Origin: DATKPE01 sp035524335
Lineage (GTDB): Bacteria > Bacteroidota > Ignavibacteria > UBA10030 > SZUA-254
Assembly: GCA_035524335.1 (NCBI GenBank)
Contig: DATKPE010000038.1
Span: 101,452-165,451 of the forward strand
Direction: 5' to 3'
Length of the DNA stretch: 64,000 bases
The notes beneath the pieces are model-generated. The model saw only the letters and a program-made list of their open reading frames with translations. It made no database searches and had not been told where the DNA came from. Position 1 is the first letter of the stretch, and every line of letters starts with the position of its first letter. Below, piece after piece: positions 34,615 through 42,928 of this stretch. The translations under genes were made by a program, and so were the position numbers.

Positions 34615-34683
34615 ACTTCACAACGCTTAAAATAGAGTCAAAAAACGGCTTAAAAAACCCTTGATTTACGAAAAAAACGAGGA

Positions 34684-35841
34684 TTATTGGGATGACCGTA
34701 TATATTGCTCAATCGGCGGGGAAAACGAGGGAAGATTATTGTCGCTCGCGGCAAGAGAAAGGTATTTCCGGAGCATGTCGATCGGACCGGCGGCAATGGT
34801 CCGGATCAGGTCGGCCCGTCCCATCCGGAGGTCGATTTCGCGCGCAATGAACATTCCGCACATCGCTCCGTAACTGTCGTGTGATCCGCTCAGATTGGCG
34901 GACCGGATCAGGGATACCGCCCGCTCCCGTGAGATGCGGGGGGAGAGGAGCTCCGACCCGTTCCGGTTGAACTGCGCAAACGTCTCCCGCGCACGCGTGT
35001 ACCAGTCGCGCGGCACATATCCGTGGCCGCGCTGATCGATCGACAGATAATAGGCGATCCCCTCATTCTGGGTCAGATCGAAGAGCTCGTCGATCGGCGC
35101 ATGGTGCTCCGACCGGTAATCCTGCCAGAAGGAGGAATGCTTTTTATAGTCGCTGAATGCGGCGTGAAATACTTCATGCGCCACCACTCCGAGCAGGGTC
35201 AGGTACCGTTCGCGGGTCGAGTCGCCGTACCTCACGGCGTGTGCGAGATTAATGACGATGGTCAGCTCCCCCTCACCCTCTCCGGTGAATTCGGGAACGT
35301 CGCCGTGCCACCGGATGCTGCGGACATATGCATCGACGTTTTCGTGTCCGAGCGCGACGGCGTACATCGGGATGGTGAGCGACACCCGGGCGTCCTGCGG
35401 AAAGATCTGTTCGACCGTGGCTTCGACCTTTCTGGTGAAATAGCTCCGCTCCAGTTCCGTCAGGAGGGCGCGGATCTGAGCGGCGTTCGCGCGCGCCTCC
35501 TCCAGATGGTAGATGTCGTTCCGGAGAATACGGTGATACTTCGCCGAGTCGAGATCGTCGCGAAGGAGCATTGTGACCGAATCGCTGTTCGCGATCAGCC
35601 CGGTGGTCGAGGCCGCGATCCGGTTGCCGCGGAGCGCCGCAAGACTGCCGCTGCCGACCGGGTTGTCTTCGAAGAGGAGGAGCGACTGTTCCGCGGCGCG
35701 GTAATCCGGTCGCAGTTCTATGCTGAACGAGGGATTTGTCTGCCCTGTTCCGTTCGAGAAAAGGAGCAATATCAGACAGGGAAGATATCCTGCGATGACA
35801 CCGCGGCTTTTGGCCGCTCTGTGCAGATGTGGTCCGTGCAT
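34684..35841 (-). CDS. exported zinc-peptidase-like protein (DUF5700)
   Basis: 385 residues with an N-terminal export signal (GYLPCLILLLFSNGTGQ). A gluzincin motif HEVFH (His222, Glu223, His226) is followed about 45 residues later by TQNEGIAYYL, a likely third ligand. This matches the DUF5700 'putative zinc-dependent peptidase' family. No substrate is known. I chose ATG 35841, four bases after the hutU stop; upstream in-frame ATGs lie within hutU and give no signal peptide at the N-terminus. Co-transcription with hutU is likely, but a role in histidine use is not evident. Confidence 0.7.
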   Translation of the reverse strand: MHGPHLHRAAKSRGVIAGYLPCLILLLFSNGTGQTNPSFSIELRPDYRAAEQSLLLFEDNPVGSGSLAALRGNRIAASTTGLIANSDSVTMLLRDDLDSAKYHRILRNDIYHLEEARANAAQIRALLTELERSYFTRKVEATVEQIFPQDARVSLTIPMYAVALGHENVDAYVRSIRWHGDVPEFTGEGEGELTIVINLAHAVRYGDSTRERYLTLLGVVAHEVFHAAFSDYKKHSSFWQDYRSEHHAPIDELFDLTQNEGIAYYLSIDQRGHGYVPRDWYTRARETFAQFNRNGSELLSPRISRERAVSLIRSANLSGSHDSYGAMCGMFIAREIDLRMGRADLIRTIAAGPIDMLRKYLSLAASDNNLPSFSPPIEQYIRSSQ

Positions 35842-35845
35842 CGTG

Positions 35846-37507
35846 TCAGGGATGAAGCATCGGTATCCGGACGCCGAATGCGCGGGCATTGTCGCGCGCC
35901 CGGTCGTAGCCCGCATCACAGTGCCGTGCGATCCCCATGCCGGGATCGTATGTAAGGACGCGTTCGAGGCGCTCCTCGGCTCCGGCGGTGCCGTCGGCCA
36001 CGACCACCATGCCTGCGTGGATCGACATTCCGATGCCGACGCCTCCGCCGTGGTGGACGCTGACCCAGCTTGCGCCTCCGACTGCGTTCAGCAGGGCGTT
36101 CAGAATCGGCCAGTCGGCGATCGCATCGCTTCCGTCGAGCATTTTTTCGGTTTCACGATTCGGCGAGGCGACCGATCCGCAGTCGAGATGATCGCGGCCA
36201 ATGACGATCGGGGCGCTGATCTCGCCCTTGGCGACGAGCGTATTGAAGATCTTCCCCATCGCGGCCCGTTCACCGTAGCCGAGCCAGCAGATACGTGCGG
36301 GCAGGCCCTGGAAGCTGACCTGTTTCTGCGCCTTTTCGATCCAGCGGCAGAGCGGGGCATTGTCAGGGAACGTTTCCAGGATCGCCCTGTCGGTCCTGTG
36401 AATATCCGCCGGATCGCCGCTCAGGGCGGCCCAGCGAAAGGGACCCTTCCCGTCGCAGAATAGCGGGCGGATGTACTCCGGAACGAATCCGGGAATCGCG
36501 AACGCATCTTCAACGCCGTTGGCGAGCGCTTCACCGCGGATGTTGTTGCCGTAATCGAAGGTGATCGTGCCCCGTTTCTGCAGTGTGCGCATGGCTCTGA
36601 CATGATCGCAGATCGATTCCCTCGACCGGCGGATGTACTCCGCCGGATCCGACGCCCGGAGGGCGAGCGCCGCGGCGAGCGGCATATGCGCCGGGACATA
36701 ACCGTTCAGGGTGTCGTGGGCAGAGGTCTGATCGGTCAGGACGTCGACCCTGATGTTGCGTGCACAGAGCTCAGAGAGAACCTCCGCCGCGTTGCCGAGG
36801 AGGGCGACGGATTTCGGTTCCTTCAGTTCCTTCGCTGTCTGCAGGATGAGAAGGGCTTCGTCGAGCGATGTCGCCATGACATCGACATATTTTGTTGCGA
36901 GCCGTTTTTCGATGCGGCTGCGGTCGACTTCCACGGCGAGGCAGGCCGCGCCGTTCATGGTGGCGGCGAGCGGCTGGGCGCCGCCCATTCCTCCAAGGCC
37001 TGCGGTGACCAGGAGCCTCCCCGCAAGCGTTCCGCCGAAATGGATCCGCGCGACAGAGGCGAACGTTTCGTAGGTTCCCTGAAGGATTCCCTGTGTCCCG
37101 ATGTAAATCCAGCTCCCGGCGGTCATCTGTCCGTACATCGTCAGCCCAGCCGCCTCAAGACGCCGGAATTCATCCCACGTCGCCCAGTGAGGAACGAGCA
37201 TCGCATTGGAGATCAGAACCCGCGGCGCGGCGGGGTAGGTGCGGAAGATGGCGACCGGTTTTCCGGACTGGACCAGGAGTGTCTCGTCATCCGCGAGACT
37301 CCGGAGACTTCGGACGATCGCATCGAAACATTCCCAGTTGCGGGCGGCCCGGCCGGTGCCGCCGTAGACAATGAGTTCGTCCGGATTTTCAGCGACTGCG
37401 GGGTCCAGGTTGTTCATCAGCATGCGCAGTGCCGCTTCCTGGATCCATCCCCGGCAGGAGAGTTCCTTTCCGCGCGGGGCACGTATCGTTCTGGTGGGTG
37501 ATGTCAC
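35846..37507 (-). CDS. hutU: urocanate hydratase
   Basis: Second step of histidine breakdown: adds water to urocanate using tightly bound NAD+. 553 residues. ELIVYGGTGRAARNWECFDA near 43, the NAD loop GLGGMGGAQPLAATMNGAAC near 165 and the C-terminal GASWVSVHHGGGVGIGMSIH are all diagnostic. The start is GTG 37507. The first gene of the pathway, hutH, is not in the window. It lies 49 bases downstream of the DUF355 gene and directly upstream of the DUF5700 peptidase. Confidence 0.95.
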   Translation of the reverse strand: MTSPTRTIRAPRGKELSCRGWIQEAALRMLMNNLDPAVAENPDELIVYGGTGRAARNWECFDAIVRSLRSLADDETLLVQSGKPVAIFRTYPAAPRVLISNAMLVPHWATWDEFRRLEAAGLTMYGQMTAGSWIYIGTQGILQGTYETFASVARIHFGGTLAGRLLVTAGLGGMGGAQPLAATMNGAACLAVEVDRSRIEKRLATKYVDVMATSLDEALLILQTAKELKEPKSVALLGNAAEVLSELCARNIRVDVLTDQTSAHDTLNGYVPAHMPLAAALALRASDPAEYIRRSRESICDHVRAMRTLQKRGTITFDYGNNIRGEALANGVEDAFAIPGFVPEYIRPLFCDGKGPFRWAALSGDPADIHRTDRAILETFPDNAPLCRWIEKAQKQVSFQGLPARICWLGYGERAAMGKIFNTLVAKGEISAPIVIGRDHLDCGSVASPNRETEKMLDGSDAIADWPILNALLNAVGGASWVSVHHGGGVGIGMSIHAGMVVVADGTAGAEERLERVLTYDPGMGIARHCDAGYDRARDNARAFGVRIPMLHP

Positions 37508-37556
37508 GGGTCAGCTCCGAAAATTCTGTGAAGGACCGGCAGGAGGTCCGCCGGCG

Positions 37557-38039
37557 TTAAAATTTGTAACCGATCTTCCGGAGGAAATCCCTCCGTGCCG
37601 CGGCATCGTCCGCCGACTCAACGCCGCGGGGCGGGACCCCGTCGATGACCCCGACAATCCCCCGGCCCGCGGATGTTTCCGCGACGACGACCTCGACCGG
37701 ATTGGCGGTGGCGCAGAAAATGGCGCAGACTTCGGGGACGAGCTTGATGGTGTTCAGAATGTTGACGGGAAATCCGCCCTCGAGAAAAATGATAAAGGAG
37801 TGACCGCAGGCGAGCGTCCGTGCGTTCGAGACCGCAAGATCGATCAGGCGCGGATCGTTCCCGCTCTTCCGGATCAGGGCGGGGCCTGAGGCTTCAGAGA
37901 AGGCGAGACCGAATTTCATGGAAGGAACTGTGGACACGATCGCTTCATGGAGGTCTTCCACCGTCTTGATGAAATGAGACTGACCCAGAATAAAATTCAT
38001 GTCAGCCGGTTTTTGTATCGGGATATTGAGGAAATTCAT
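37557..38039 (-). CDS. adenosine-specific kinase-like protein (DUF355)
   Basis: 160 residues closely fitting the DUF355 (adenosine-specific kinase) family, known mainly from archaea and thermophilic bacteria. Diagnostic parts: ILGQSHFIKTVEDLHEAIVS, FGLAFSEASGPALIRKSGND and VCAIFCATANPVEVVVAETS. The family was named from a structure with bound nucleotide; the physiological reaction is poorly known. I chose ATG 38039 because homologues begin here; an in-frame ATG at 38078 is possible. It may share a transcript with hutU. Confidence 0.85.
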   Translation of the reverse strand: MNFLNIPIQKPADMNFILGQSHFIKTVEDLHEAIVSTVPSMKFGLAFSEASGPALIRKSGNDPRLIDLAVSNARTLACGHSFIIFLEGGFPVNILNTIKLVPEVCAIFCATANPVEVVVAETSAGRGIVGVIDGVPPRGVESADDAAARRDFLRKIGYKF

Positions 38040-38122
38040 AATACCGTCCTGCGGGGGAACCGGAACAAGGCCGATCATCAGGCCTTCCGGAATGGTATTT
38101 GGGGATTTTATTGAGTTTAACG

Positions 38123-38152
38123 AAAATACGAAATTCCGGACATGAAAATCAA
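38123..38152 (-). promoter_or_regulatory. promoter of the DUF355-hutU group
   Basis: Minus strand TTGATT (38152-38147), 18 bases, TATTTT (38128-38123). It predicts a leader of about 80 bases. Divergent from the cold-shock promoter about 100 bases away, across an AT-rich stretch. Confidence 0.4.
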
Positions 38153-38251
38153 TCCAGGCGGGGAACTGGTTTTATGGAGGAGCAGAGCGGCGATCAGGGC
38201 GAAAACCGCCAAAAATAAACAAAAATAAGCAAAAAAATTCGTAAAAATATC

Positions 38252-38280
38252 TTGCCAAGTCCGCGGAAATTTTGTATAAT
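38252..38280 (+). promoter_or_regulatory. promoter of the first cold-shock gene
   Basis: TTGCCA (38252-38257), 17 bases, TATAAT (38275-38280): the only perfect -10 box found in the window. Transcription would start near 38287, about 337 bases before the cold-shock start codon. Confidence 0.7.
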
Positions 38281-38286
38281 ATATAA

Positions 38287-38624
38287 GCCAAATAACAGTA
38301 CACCGTGTTTGACTCCAGGAAATGCTGAAAGGCATTTCTGAAGGAAAATAGCCACGCTTTTACGTTGTAGCTGCAGATGTATTCCCCGTGTCGTTCAGCC
38401 TCCATTGAACTTACCACGAGGTTTTTCATCGCAAGCATAAATGCGCGTGTGAGGTGATCAGGTTAACGGTACGTGTGCAGACGGATAACACCAACGCGCG
38501 ATTAATGCGTAAAATGCCAAAAACATCTGGCTAAACTGCCTGACGGCGTACGGAAATTGACGATCATGGCAGTGCGGAGCCTCGGGTACATATCTATCAA
38601 TATCTTCTCAGAAAGGATTAATTC
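38287..38624 (+). ncRNA. long structured 5' leader of the cold-shock gene (candidate RNA element)
   Basis: No gene fits here. The predicted transcript can fold into several stems. GAAATGC (38319-38325) pairs with GCATTTC (38332-38338). A long stem joins 38435-38448 to 38494-38508, 14 pairs with one mismatch and one bulge. GCCA pairs with TGGC near 38516-38530. ACTGCC pairs with GGCAGT near 38540-38575. Long leaders that refold on temperature change are known for cspA in E. coli. No match to 6S, tmRNA, RNase P or SRP RNA was seen. It could also carry a separate small RNA ending before the gene. The stretch 38040-38251 holds only the divergent promoter. Confidence 0.5.
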
Positions 38625-38825
38625 ATGGAACAGGGAACAGTGAAATGGTTTAATGCGGCCAAAGGTTATGGCTTCATTTCACGTCAAACGGGCGAAGACG
38701 TTTTCGTCCATTTCAAAGCGATCGTCGGCGAGGGCTATCGTACATTGAACGAGGGCGATAAAGTCCAGTTCGATGTTGAAAAAGGACCGAAAGGGTTGCA
38801 GGCAGCCAACGTCCAGAAGGTATAA
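38625..38825 (+). CDS. cold-shock protein (CspA family)
   Basis: 66-residue OB-fold RNA chaperone that melts RNA structure. RNP1 is KGYGFI at 13-18 and RNP2 is VFVHF near 26; Trp8 of the KWFN motif is kept. The ribosome site AAAGGA lies eight bases before the ATG. It has a consensus promoter, a long leader and a strong terminator of its own, so it is a single-gene unit, likely high-level and controlled in its leader. Confidence 0.95.
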   Translation: MEQGTVKWFNAAKGYGFISRQTGEDVFVHFKAIVGEGYRTLNEGDKVQFDVEKGPKGLQAANVQKV

Positions 38826-38849
38826 CCGACGTTTCATTTTATGTTTCGA

Positions 38850-38886
38850 CCCCAGCCGGAGCAAGAACCGGCTGGGGTTTTCGTTT
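38850..38886 (+). terminator. Rho-independent terminator of the first cold-shock gene
   Basis: Perfect 10-bp GC-rich stem: CCCCAGCCGG (38850-38859) with CCGGCTGGGG (38868-38877), loop of eight, then TTTTCGTTT. A textbook terminator. Confidence 0.9.
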
Positions 38887-38914
38887 CAGTGTTTCAGAAC
38901 AGGAGATCGACACT

Positions 38915-39118
38915 ATGACTCAAGGGACTGTGAAATTTTTTAATCCCGTGAAAGGCTTCGGATTCATTACGACTTCGGAAGGAGAAGATGTGTTCTTTCA
39001 TAAAAGCAATGTGAAGAATACCGGATTCCGCGACACGCTTGTCCAGGGTGATAACGTCCAGTTTGAATTGAAAACCGAGCAGAAAGGAAAACGCGCCTAC
39101 AATATCGTGCGCGTATGA
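38915..39118 (+). CDS. cold-shock protein (CspA family), second copy
   Basis: 67 residues. RNP1 is KGFGFI and RNP2 is VFFHK. It differs from the first copy at the binding face: KFFN instead of KWFN (Phe8 for Trp8), the form common in Bacteroidota. A strong ribosome site (AGGAG) lies ahead of the ATG. No clear promoter separates it from the terminator at 38850-38886, so it may be read by leak-through or by an unseen promoter. It has its own terminator. Confidence 0.94.
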   Translation: MTQGTVKFFNPVKGFGFITTSEGEDVFFHKSNVKNTGFRDTLVQGDNVQFELKTEQKGKRAYNIVRV

Positions 39119-39145
39119 TGCTGCAGATCGGTAACGATCGTCATC

Positions 39146-39178
39146 CACCCCTCCCCCGCGAGGGGTGTTCTTTTTTTT
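39146..39178 (+). terminator. Rho-independent terminator of the second cold-shock gene
   Basis: CACCCCTC (39146-39153) pairs with GAGGGGTG (39160-39167), six-base loop, followed by TTC and eight T. It lies directly before the convergent priA stop codon. Confidence 0.88.
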
Positions 39179-39182
39179 CCCC

Positions 39183-41777
39183 CTACATCATCCCCGCCGG
39201 ATCGGCATCCACCCCGACCCGAACCGCCCTGCTTTTTCCCGACGGCGAATTCCGGTAATTCAACAACGCATTCTGTACCACCCGGTGGAGAAGGTGGCCT
39301 CCGGGATCGCTTGCCTTCGCCGATTTCAGTATGATGTGCCACCGGTACATCCCCTTGAGACGCGCGAGCGCCGCACCCGCCGGACCGAGAAGCGTCAATC
39401 CCGGGGGAAGTCCTCTGAGACCCTCCGCAAACTGCATCGCGTGTCCGATCACCTCGTTCTCGTGCTTTCCCCGAAACTCCAGCAGGATGAGCCGTGAAAA
39501 CGGCGGATACAACAGCTCCCTGCGCGCCGCAAGCTCATCAGCGTAGAACCCATGGAAGTCCTGCCGCAGGACATGTTTCAATGTCGGGTGGGAGGGCTGA
39601 TAACTCTGGATGACAACTTCCCCGGGAAGCGCGCTCCGGCCTGCCCGTCCCGCTACCTGCGTCAGGAGCTGAAACGTCCGCTCTGACGCCCGGAAGTCGG
39701 GAAGGAGCATCTGCGTGTCGGCCGAAATGACGCCGACCAGCGTCACCCGCGATATGTCCAGCCCCTTCGCCACCATCTGCGTGCCGAGCAGGATGTCGGC
39801 CCTTCCCTCCGAAAATTCCCGGAGCAGACGGTCGTGCGAGCCTTTCCGGCCGGTTGTATCCAGATCCATCCGAAGGACGTTCGCCGATGGGAAGAGGGCC
39901 GCGAGCTCCTGTTCAACCCGCTGGGTACCGACCCCGCGGAAACTGATCTCCGCTGAACCGCATTTCTGGCACCGCTCCGGCGGCTGTTTCGTCGTGCCGC
40001 AGTAATGACAGCGGAGCTGTTCCCCGGCGGCATGGTACGTGAGGGATATATTGCAGTTGGGACAGGTTTCCACTGTGCCGCAGTCGGGGCATTCGACGAA
40101 CGGCGCGAAGCCTCTCCGGTTCTGCAGGAGAATGATCCCTTCCCGGCGCTCCAGCCGTTCCTGGATCCGGGACTTCAACAGCGATGAAAGGGAACTCCAC
40201 TCGGAAATTTTCGGCTGGGGTGAGCCGGTCCGCGACGCTTCGCGCGCGGCTCTGCGCTCTGTCCTGATCAGCTCTTTGAATCGTCTGCGCTCGTCGGTCA
40301 TGTCAACGATGTCGATGCGGGGGAGCGATGCCCCGTCTATTCTGGAGGGGAGTTCGAGAAGCGTGTATTTTCCGCTCTCCGCATTGGCATAGGATTCGAG
40401 TGACGGGGTCGCCGACCCGAGCAGAACGACGGCCGACGCACCGGACGCCCTGACGATCGCCACGTCCCGCGCATGGTACCGCGGGGTCTGATCGAACTGC
40501 TTATACGACGGTTCGTGTTCCTCGTCCACGACGATGATGCCGAGATTTCTGAGAGGGGCGAACACCGCCGATCGCGGCCCGATGACCACTGCAGACCGCC
40601 CTTCCCAGGCGGCCCGCCAGGCATCGAACCGTTCGCCCACCGACATTCTGCTGTGGAGGACGGCGATGGTTTCGCCAAAATGGTACTTGAACCGACGGAC
40701 GATCTGCGGCGTCAGTGCGATTTCCGGAACGAGAACGATCGCGGTTTTCCCCGCGGCAATCACAGCGCGGATCGCTTCAATATACACCTGCGTTTTTCCA
40801 CTGCCGGTGATCCCGTGCAGGAGGAACGTCCTGAAACAGCCGTCGTGTATCGCCCTGTTCACCTCATCGAATGCGGCCTGCTGATCCGCGTTGAGGGTGA
40901 TGTCGATCGAGCCGAGTGCGGCGGGATAAAGATCAAAATCGGGACGGCGGGAAACCTCCCGCCGGGTCAGGGTGAGGATTCCTTTCCGGACCAGCGCCTG
41001 AAGCGCCGCCGCGGTTCCCCCGGAGAGGCGGAGGATCTCCGCAGAAGTTATCACGGAAGGAAGCGCTATTGTCCCGGCAAGCTGTCGCAGTATGGCAATC
41101 TGCGCCGGGGCCCGCTTTTCGGAAATGGTGCCGTCGGCGAGCAGTTTTTCCCACTCCAGCCTCCGCTCGTAGGTTACCTCGACGATCGTTTCCAGTTTCG
41201 GTTTTGCGTCGGGGGGCGGAAGCTCGTCGGAGATCCTCACATATCCCCGCCGCACCAGGTCGTTGAGGAGATTGTTGATCGCCTTCGTGCGGACAATGTT
41301 CTGCAGATCCCGGACTGGTTTCGGACCATGCGCCAGTTCGCGCAGGATGGCGCTCTGCCTGGGGGAATGAACGAGGGTGTGAAACGCCGCCTGGAGATCG
41401 GGGGCGGTAAGTTCGGCGATCCGCCGTGCTGGACGGGCCGAGCCCTGGACGAGAACGCTTTTAAGGACTTCCCCGAGCGGTGCAAAATAATACTCCGACA
41501 TCCAGCGTGTCAGATGCAGTATGTCCGCGGAAAGAACAGGCTCGGCGTCGAGAATATCCTGCAGAGGCTTGATGTGGGGGACATTCCGGGCGCGTTCGGC
41601 GCAGGCCTGCGATTCTGCCGATGTTTCGACGATGAAACCGACCACCGTTCTCGAACCGAATCCCGCGACAACCCGCATGCCGGGGCGTGCGGCGCCTTGC
41701 AGTTCCGGCGGTACACTGTACGTAAAAAGCTTGTCGACAGTGCCGGGAATGGCTATATCACAATACAATTCGGACAT
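39183..41777 (-). CDS. priA: primosomal protein N' (replication restart helicase PriA)
   Basis: 3'-to-5' DNA helicase that reloads the replisome at stalled forks. 864 residues, longer than the 732 of E. coli. N-terminal DNA-binding domain (CDIAIPGTVDKLFTYSVP), then Walker A GITGSGKTQVYIEAI, Walker B with DEEH (VVDEEHEPSYKQFDQTPRYH), and a two-zinc cysteine cluster: CPDCGTVETCPNCN, CHYCG and CQKCG. The helicase motif RAGRSALPGEVVIQSYQPSH is near the end. The start ATG 41777 opens on a 391-base gap with LacI-type dyads. Confidence 0.95.
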   Translation of the reverse strand: MSELYCDIAIPGTVDKLFTYSVPPELQGAARPGMRVVAGFGSRTVVGFIVETSAESQACAERARNVPHIKPLQDILDAEPVLSADILHLTRWMSEYYFAPLGEVLKSVLVQGSARPARRIAELTAPDLQAAFHTLVHSPRQSAILRELAHGPKPVRDLQNIVRTKAINNLLNDLVRRGYVRISDELPPPDAKPKLETIVEVTYERRLEWEKLLADGTISEKRAPAQIAILRQLAGTIALPSVITSAEILRLSGGTAAALQALVRKGILTLTRREVSRRPDFDLYPAALGSIDITLNADQQAAFDEVNRAIHDGCFRTFLLHGITGSGKTQVYIEAIRAVIAAGKTAIVLVPEIALTPQIVRRFKYHFGETIAVLHSRMSVGERFDAWRAAWEGRSAVVIGPRSAVFAPLRNLGIIVVDEEHEPSYKQFDQTPRYHARDVAIVRASGASAVVLLGSATPSLESYANAESGKYTLLELPSRIDGASLPRIDIVDMTDERRRFKELIRTERRAAREASRTGSPQPKISEWSSLSSLLKSRIQERLERREGIILLQNRRGFAPFVECPDCGTVETCPNCNISLTYHAAGEQLRCHYCGTTKQPPERCQKCGSAEISFRGVGTQRVEQELAALFPSANVLRMDLDTTGRKGSHDRLLREFSEGRADILLGTQMVAKGLDISRVTLVGVISADTQMLLPDFRASERTFQLLTQVAGRAGRSALPGEVVIQSYQPSHPTLKHVLRQDFHGFYADELAARRELLYPPFSRLILLEFRGKHENEVIGHAMQFAEGLRGLPPGLTLLGPAGAALARLKGMYRWHIILKSAKASDPGGHLLHRVVQNALLNYRNSPSGKSRAVRVGVDADPAGMM

Positions 41778-42168
41778 GTCTCACGAGGGTATGGGCGTGC
41801 CCCCTGCTCCGAAAAGTTCGTCAAATTCCCGCGCAGATGCAACTTGCAAACGATGTGTGATTTCGCAAACGTTTGCGTTTGGAAATCAGGAGGGGGTTTT
41901 GTATCCTTGACAGGTTTTCGTGGAGTGAGTGAATATCTCGTGTGTGGCCGGAGAATGACGTTCGCCTGTGCACCGCTGGCAGTTGAAAACTACTGATACC
42001 CGGGAGAATCACACCGCTCACCGTTCAGGTGAGCCGTCTGCAGCCGATGCGCATCACCCGTACCCGGAGATAGTTCCGATGCCGGCGTCTTCCGTCTGTC
42101 AGTGGCGGGATCTTCCGGCGCGTGCCACCGTCTGCACATTCCCTGCCATACCGTAAGGATCCCACAGC
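41778..42168. other. 391-base divergent intergenic region between priA and the dienelactone hydrolase gene
   Basis: No gene recognised. From left to right it holds a half-site GCAAACG (41846-41852), a perfect 14-base palindrome (41864-41877), TTGACA (41907-41912) with a weak -10 about 17-18 bases on, and a 7-bp hairpin GCTCACC/GGTGAGC (42016-42034). The ribosome site AAGGA precedes the hydrolase ATG. Confidence 0.6.
41864..41877. promoter_or_regulatory. LacI/GalR-type operator palindrome
   Basis: CGCAAACGTTTGCG is a perfect palindrome with the central CG and flanking AAA/TTT typical of LacI/GalR-family operators. A matching half-site GCAAACG lies 19 bases upstream (41846-41852), about two helix turns. 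It sits 30 bases ahead of the TTGACA at 41907. No LacI-type regulator gene is in the window. Confidence 0.5.
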
Positions 42169-42924
42169 ATGAGAATTTCACTTCCGGTTGTTCTGGCAAT
42201 CTGTCTGCTCACGGCCGCCCCGTCCGAGGGACGTCAGTCTTTGACGCGGGTGAGCTATCTCAGCGGTTCCGACACTGTGACTGCGGTTCTCGCGTGCCCT
42301 ACGGGCCCCGGCCCGTTTCCCGCGCTTATTCTGATCCATGAGTGGTACGGCCTGACTGACTGGGTTAGGGACAACGCGAAGTTGTTTGCCGACAGCGGGT
42401 ATATCGCGCTTGCGATCGATCTCTATCGCGGCAGGGTGGCGGCCGATCCCGAGGAGGCGCACGAACTCATGCGCGGCCTTCCGGAAGACCGTGCGGCGCG
42501 CGATCTCGCCGCCGCTGCTGGTTTTCTCCGGGACCGAAAGGATGTCATCGGTTCAAGGGTCGGTTCCGTCGGCTGGTGCATGGGCGGCGGTTATTCGCTC
42601 ATGGCGGCGCTCCGCGATCCGCGGCTTGCCGGCAGTGTGATCTGTTATGGCCGCCTCGTGACGGACACGACGGCGCTCCGGGCTCTCGCCGTCCCCCTGC
42701 TGGGGCTCTTTGGCGGGGACGACAGGGGGATCACGCCGAAGGATGTCAATAATTTCTCGACCCTGGCCCGGAGTCTCGGAAAGTCCGTTGAGACCCGGAT
42801 CTATCCCGGCGCAGGGCATGCATTCATGAATCCGACCGGAAAAGAAGCGTATCGTCCTGCGGCGGCTGCCGACGCGTGGACGAGGATCATGGCGTTTTTT
42901 CGCCAGCACCTGAAGGACAGGTAG
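42169..42924 (+). CDS. exported dienelactone hydrolase family protein
   Basis: 251 residues, alpha/beta hydrolase with a signal peptide (LPVVLAICLLTAAPSEG). The nucleophile is Cys137 in VGWCMGGGYS, as in true dienelactone hydrolases, with Asp in LFGGDDRGI and His in GAGHAFMNP. The loop LILIHEWYGLTDWVRD is typical. Cytoplasmic relatives open dienelactones in aromatic breakdown, but exported versions have unknown substrates. It heads an operon with DUF971 and a small membrane protein; the DUF971 ATG is four bases after its stop. Confidence 0.85.
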   Translation: MRISLPVVLAICLLTAAPSEGRQSLTRVSYLSGSDTVTAVLACPTGPGPFPALILIHEWYGLTDWVRDNAKLFADSGYIALAIDLYRGRVAADPEEAHELMRGLPEDRAARDLAAAAGFLRDRKDVIGSRVGSVGWCMGGGYSLMAALRDPRLAGSVICYGRLVTDTTALRALAVPLLGLFGGDDRGITPKDVNNFSTLARSLGKSVETRIYPGAGHAFMNPTGKEAYRPAAAADAWTRIMAFFRQHLKDR

Positions 42925-42928
42925 CCGC

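Noticed and set aside
38377..38457. 26-codon ORF in the cold-shock leader
   Set aside because: No ribosome site, no recognisable peptide, and it overlaps the long-range stem; structure explains the region better.
38287..38624. 6S RNA, tmRNA, RNase P or SRP RNA in the long gap
   Set aside because: None of the conserved core sequences of these RNAs was found; a cold-shock leader is the simpler reading.
40473..41996. 507-codon plus-strand frame opposite priA running into the intergenic gap
   Set aside because: It is antisense to priA motifs and has no ribosome site or domain.
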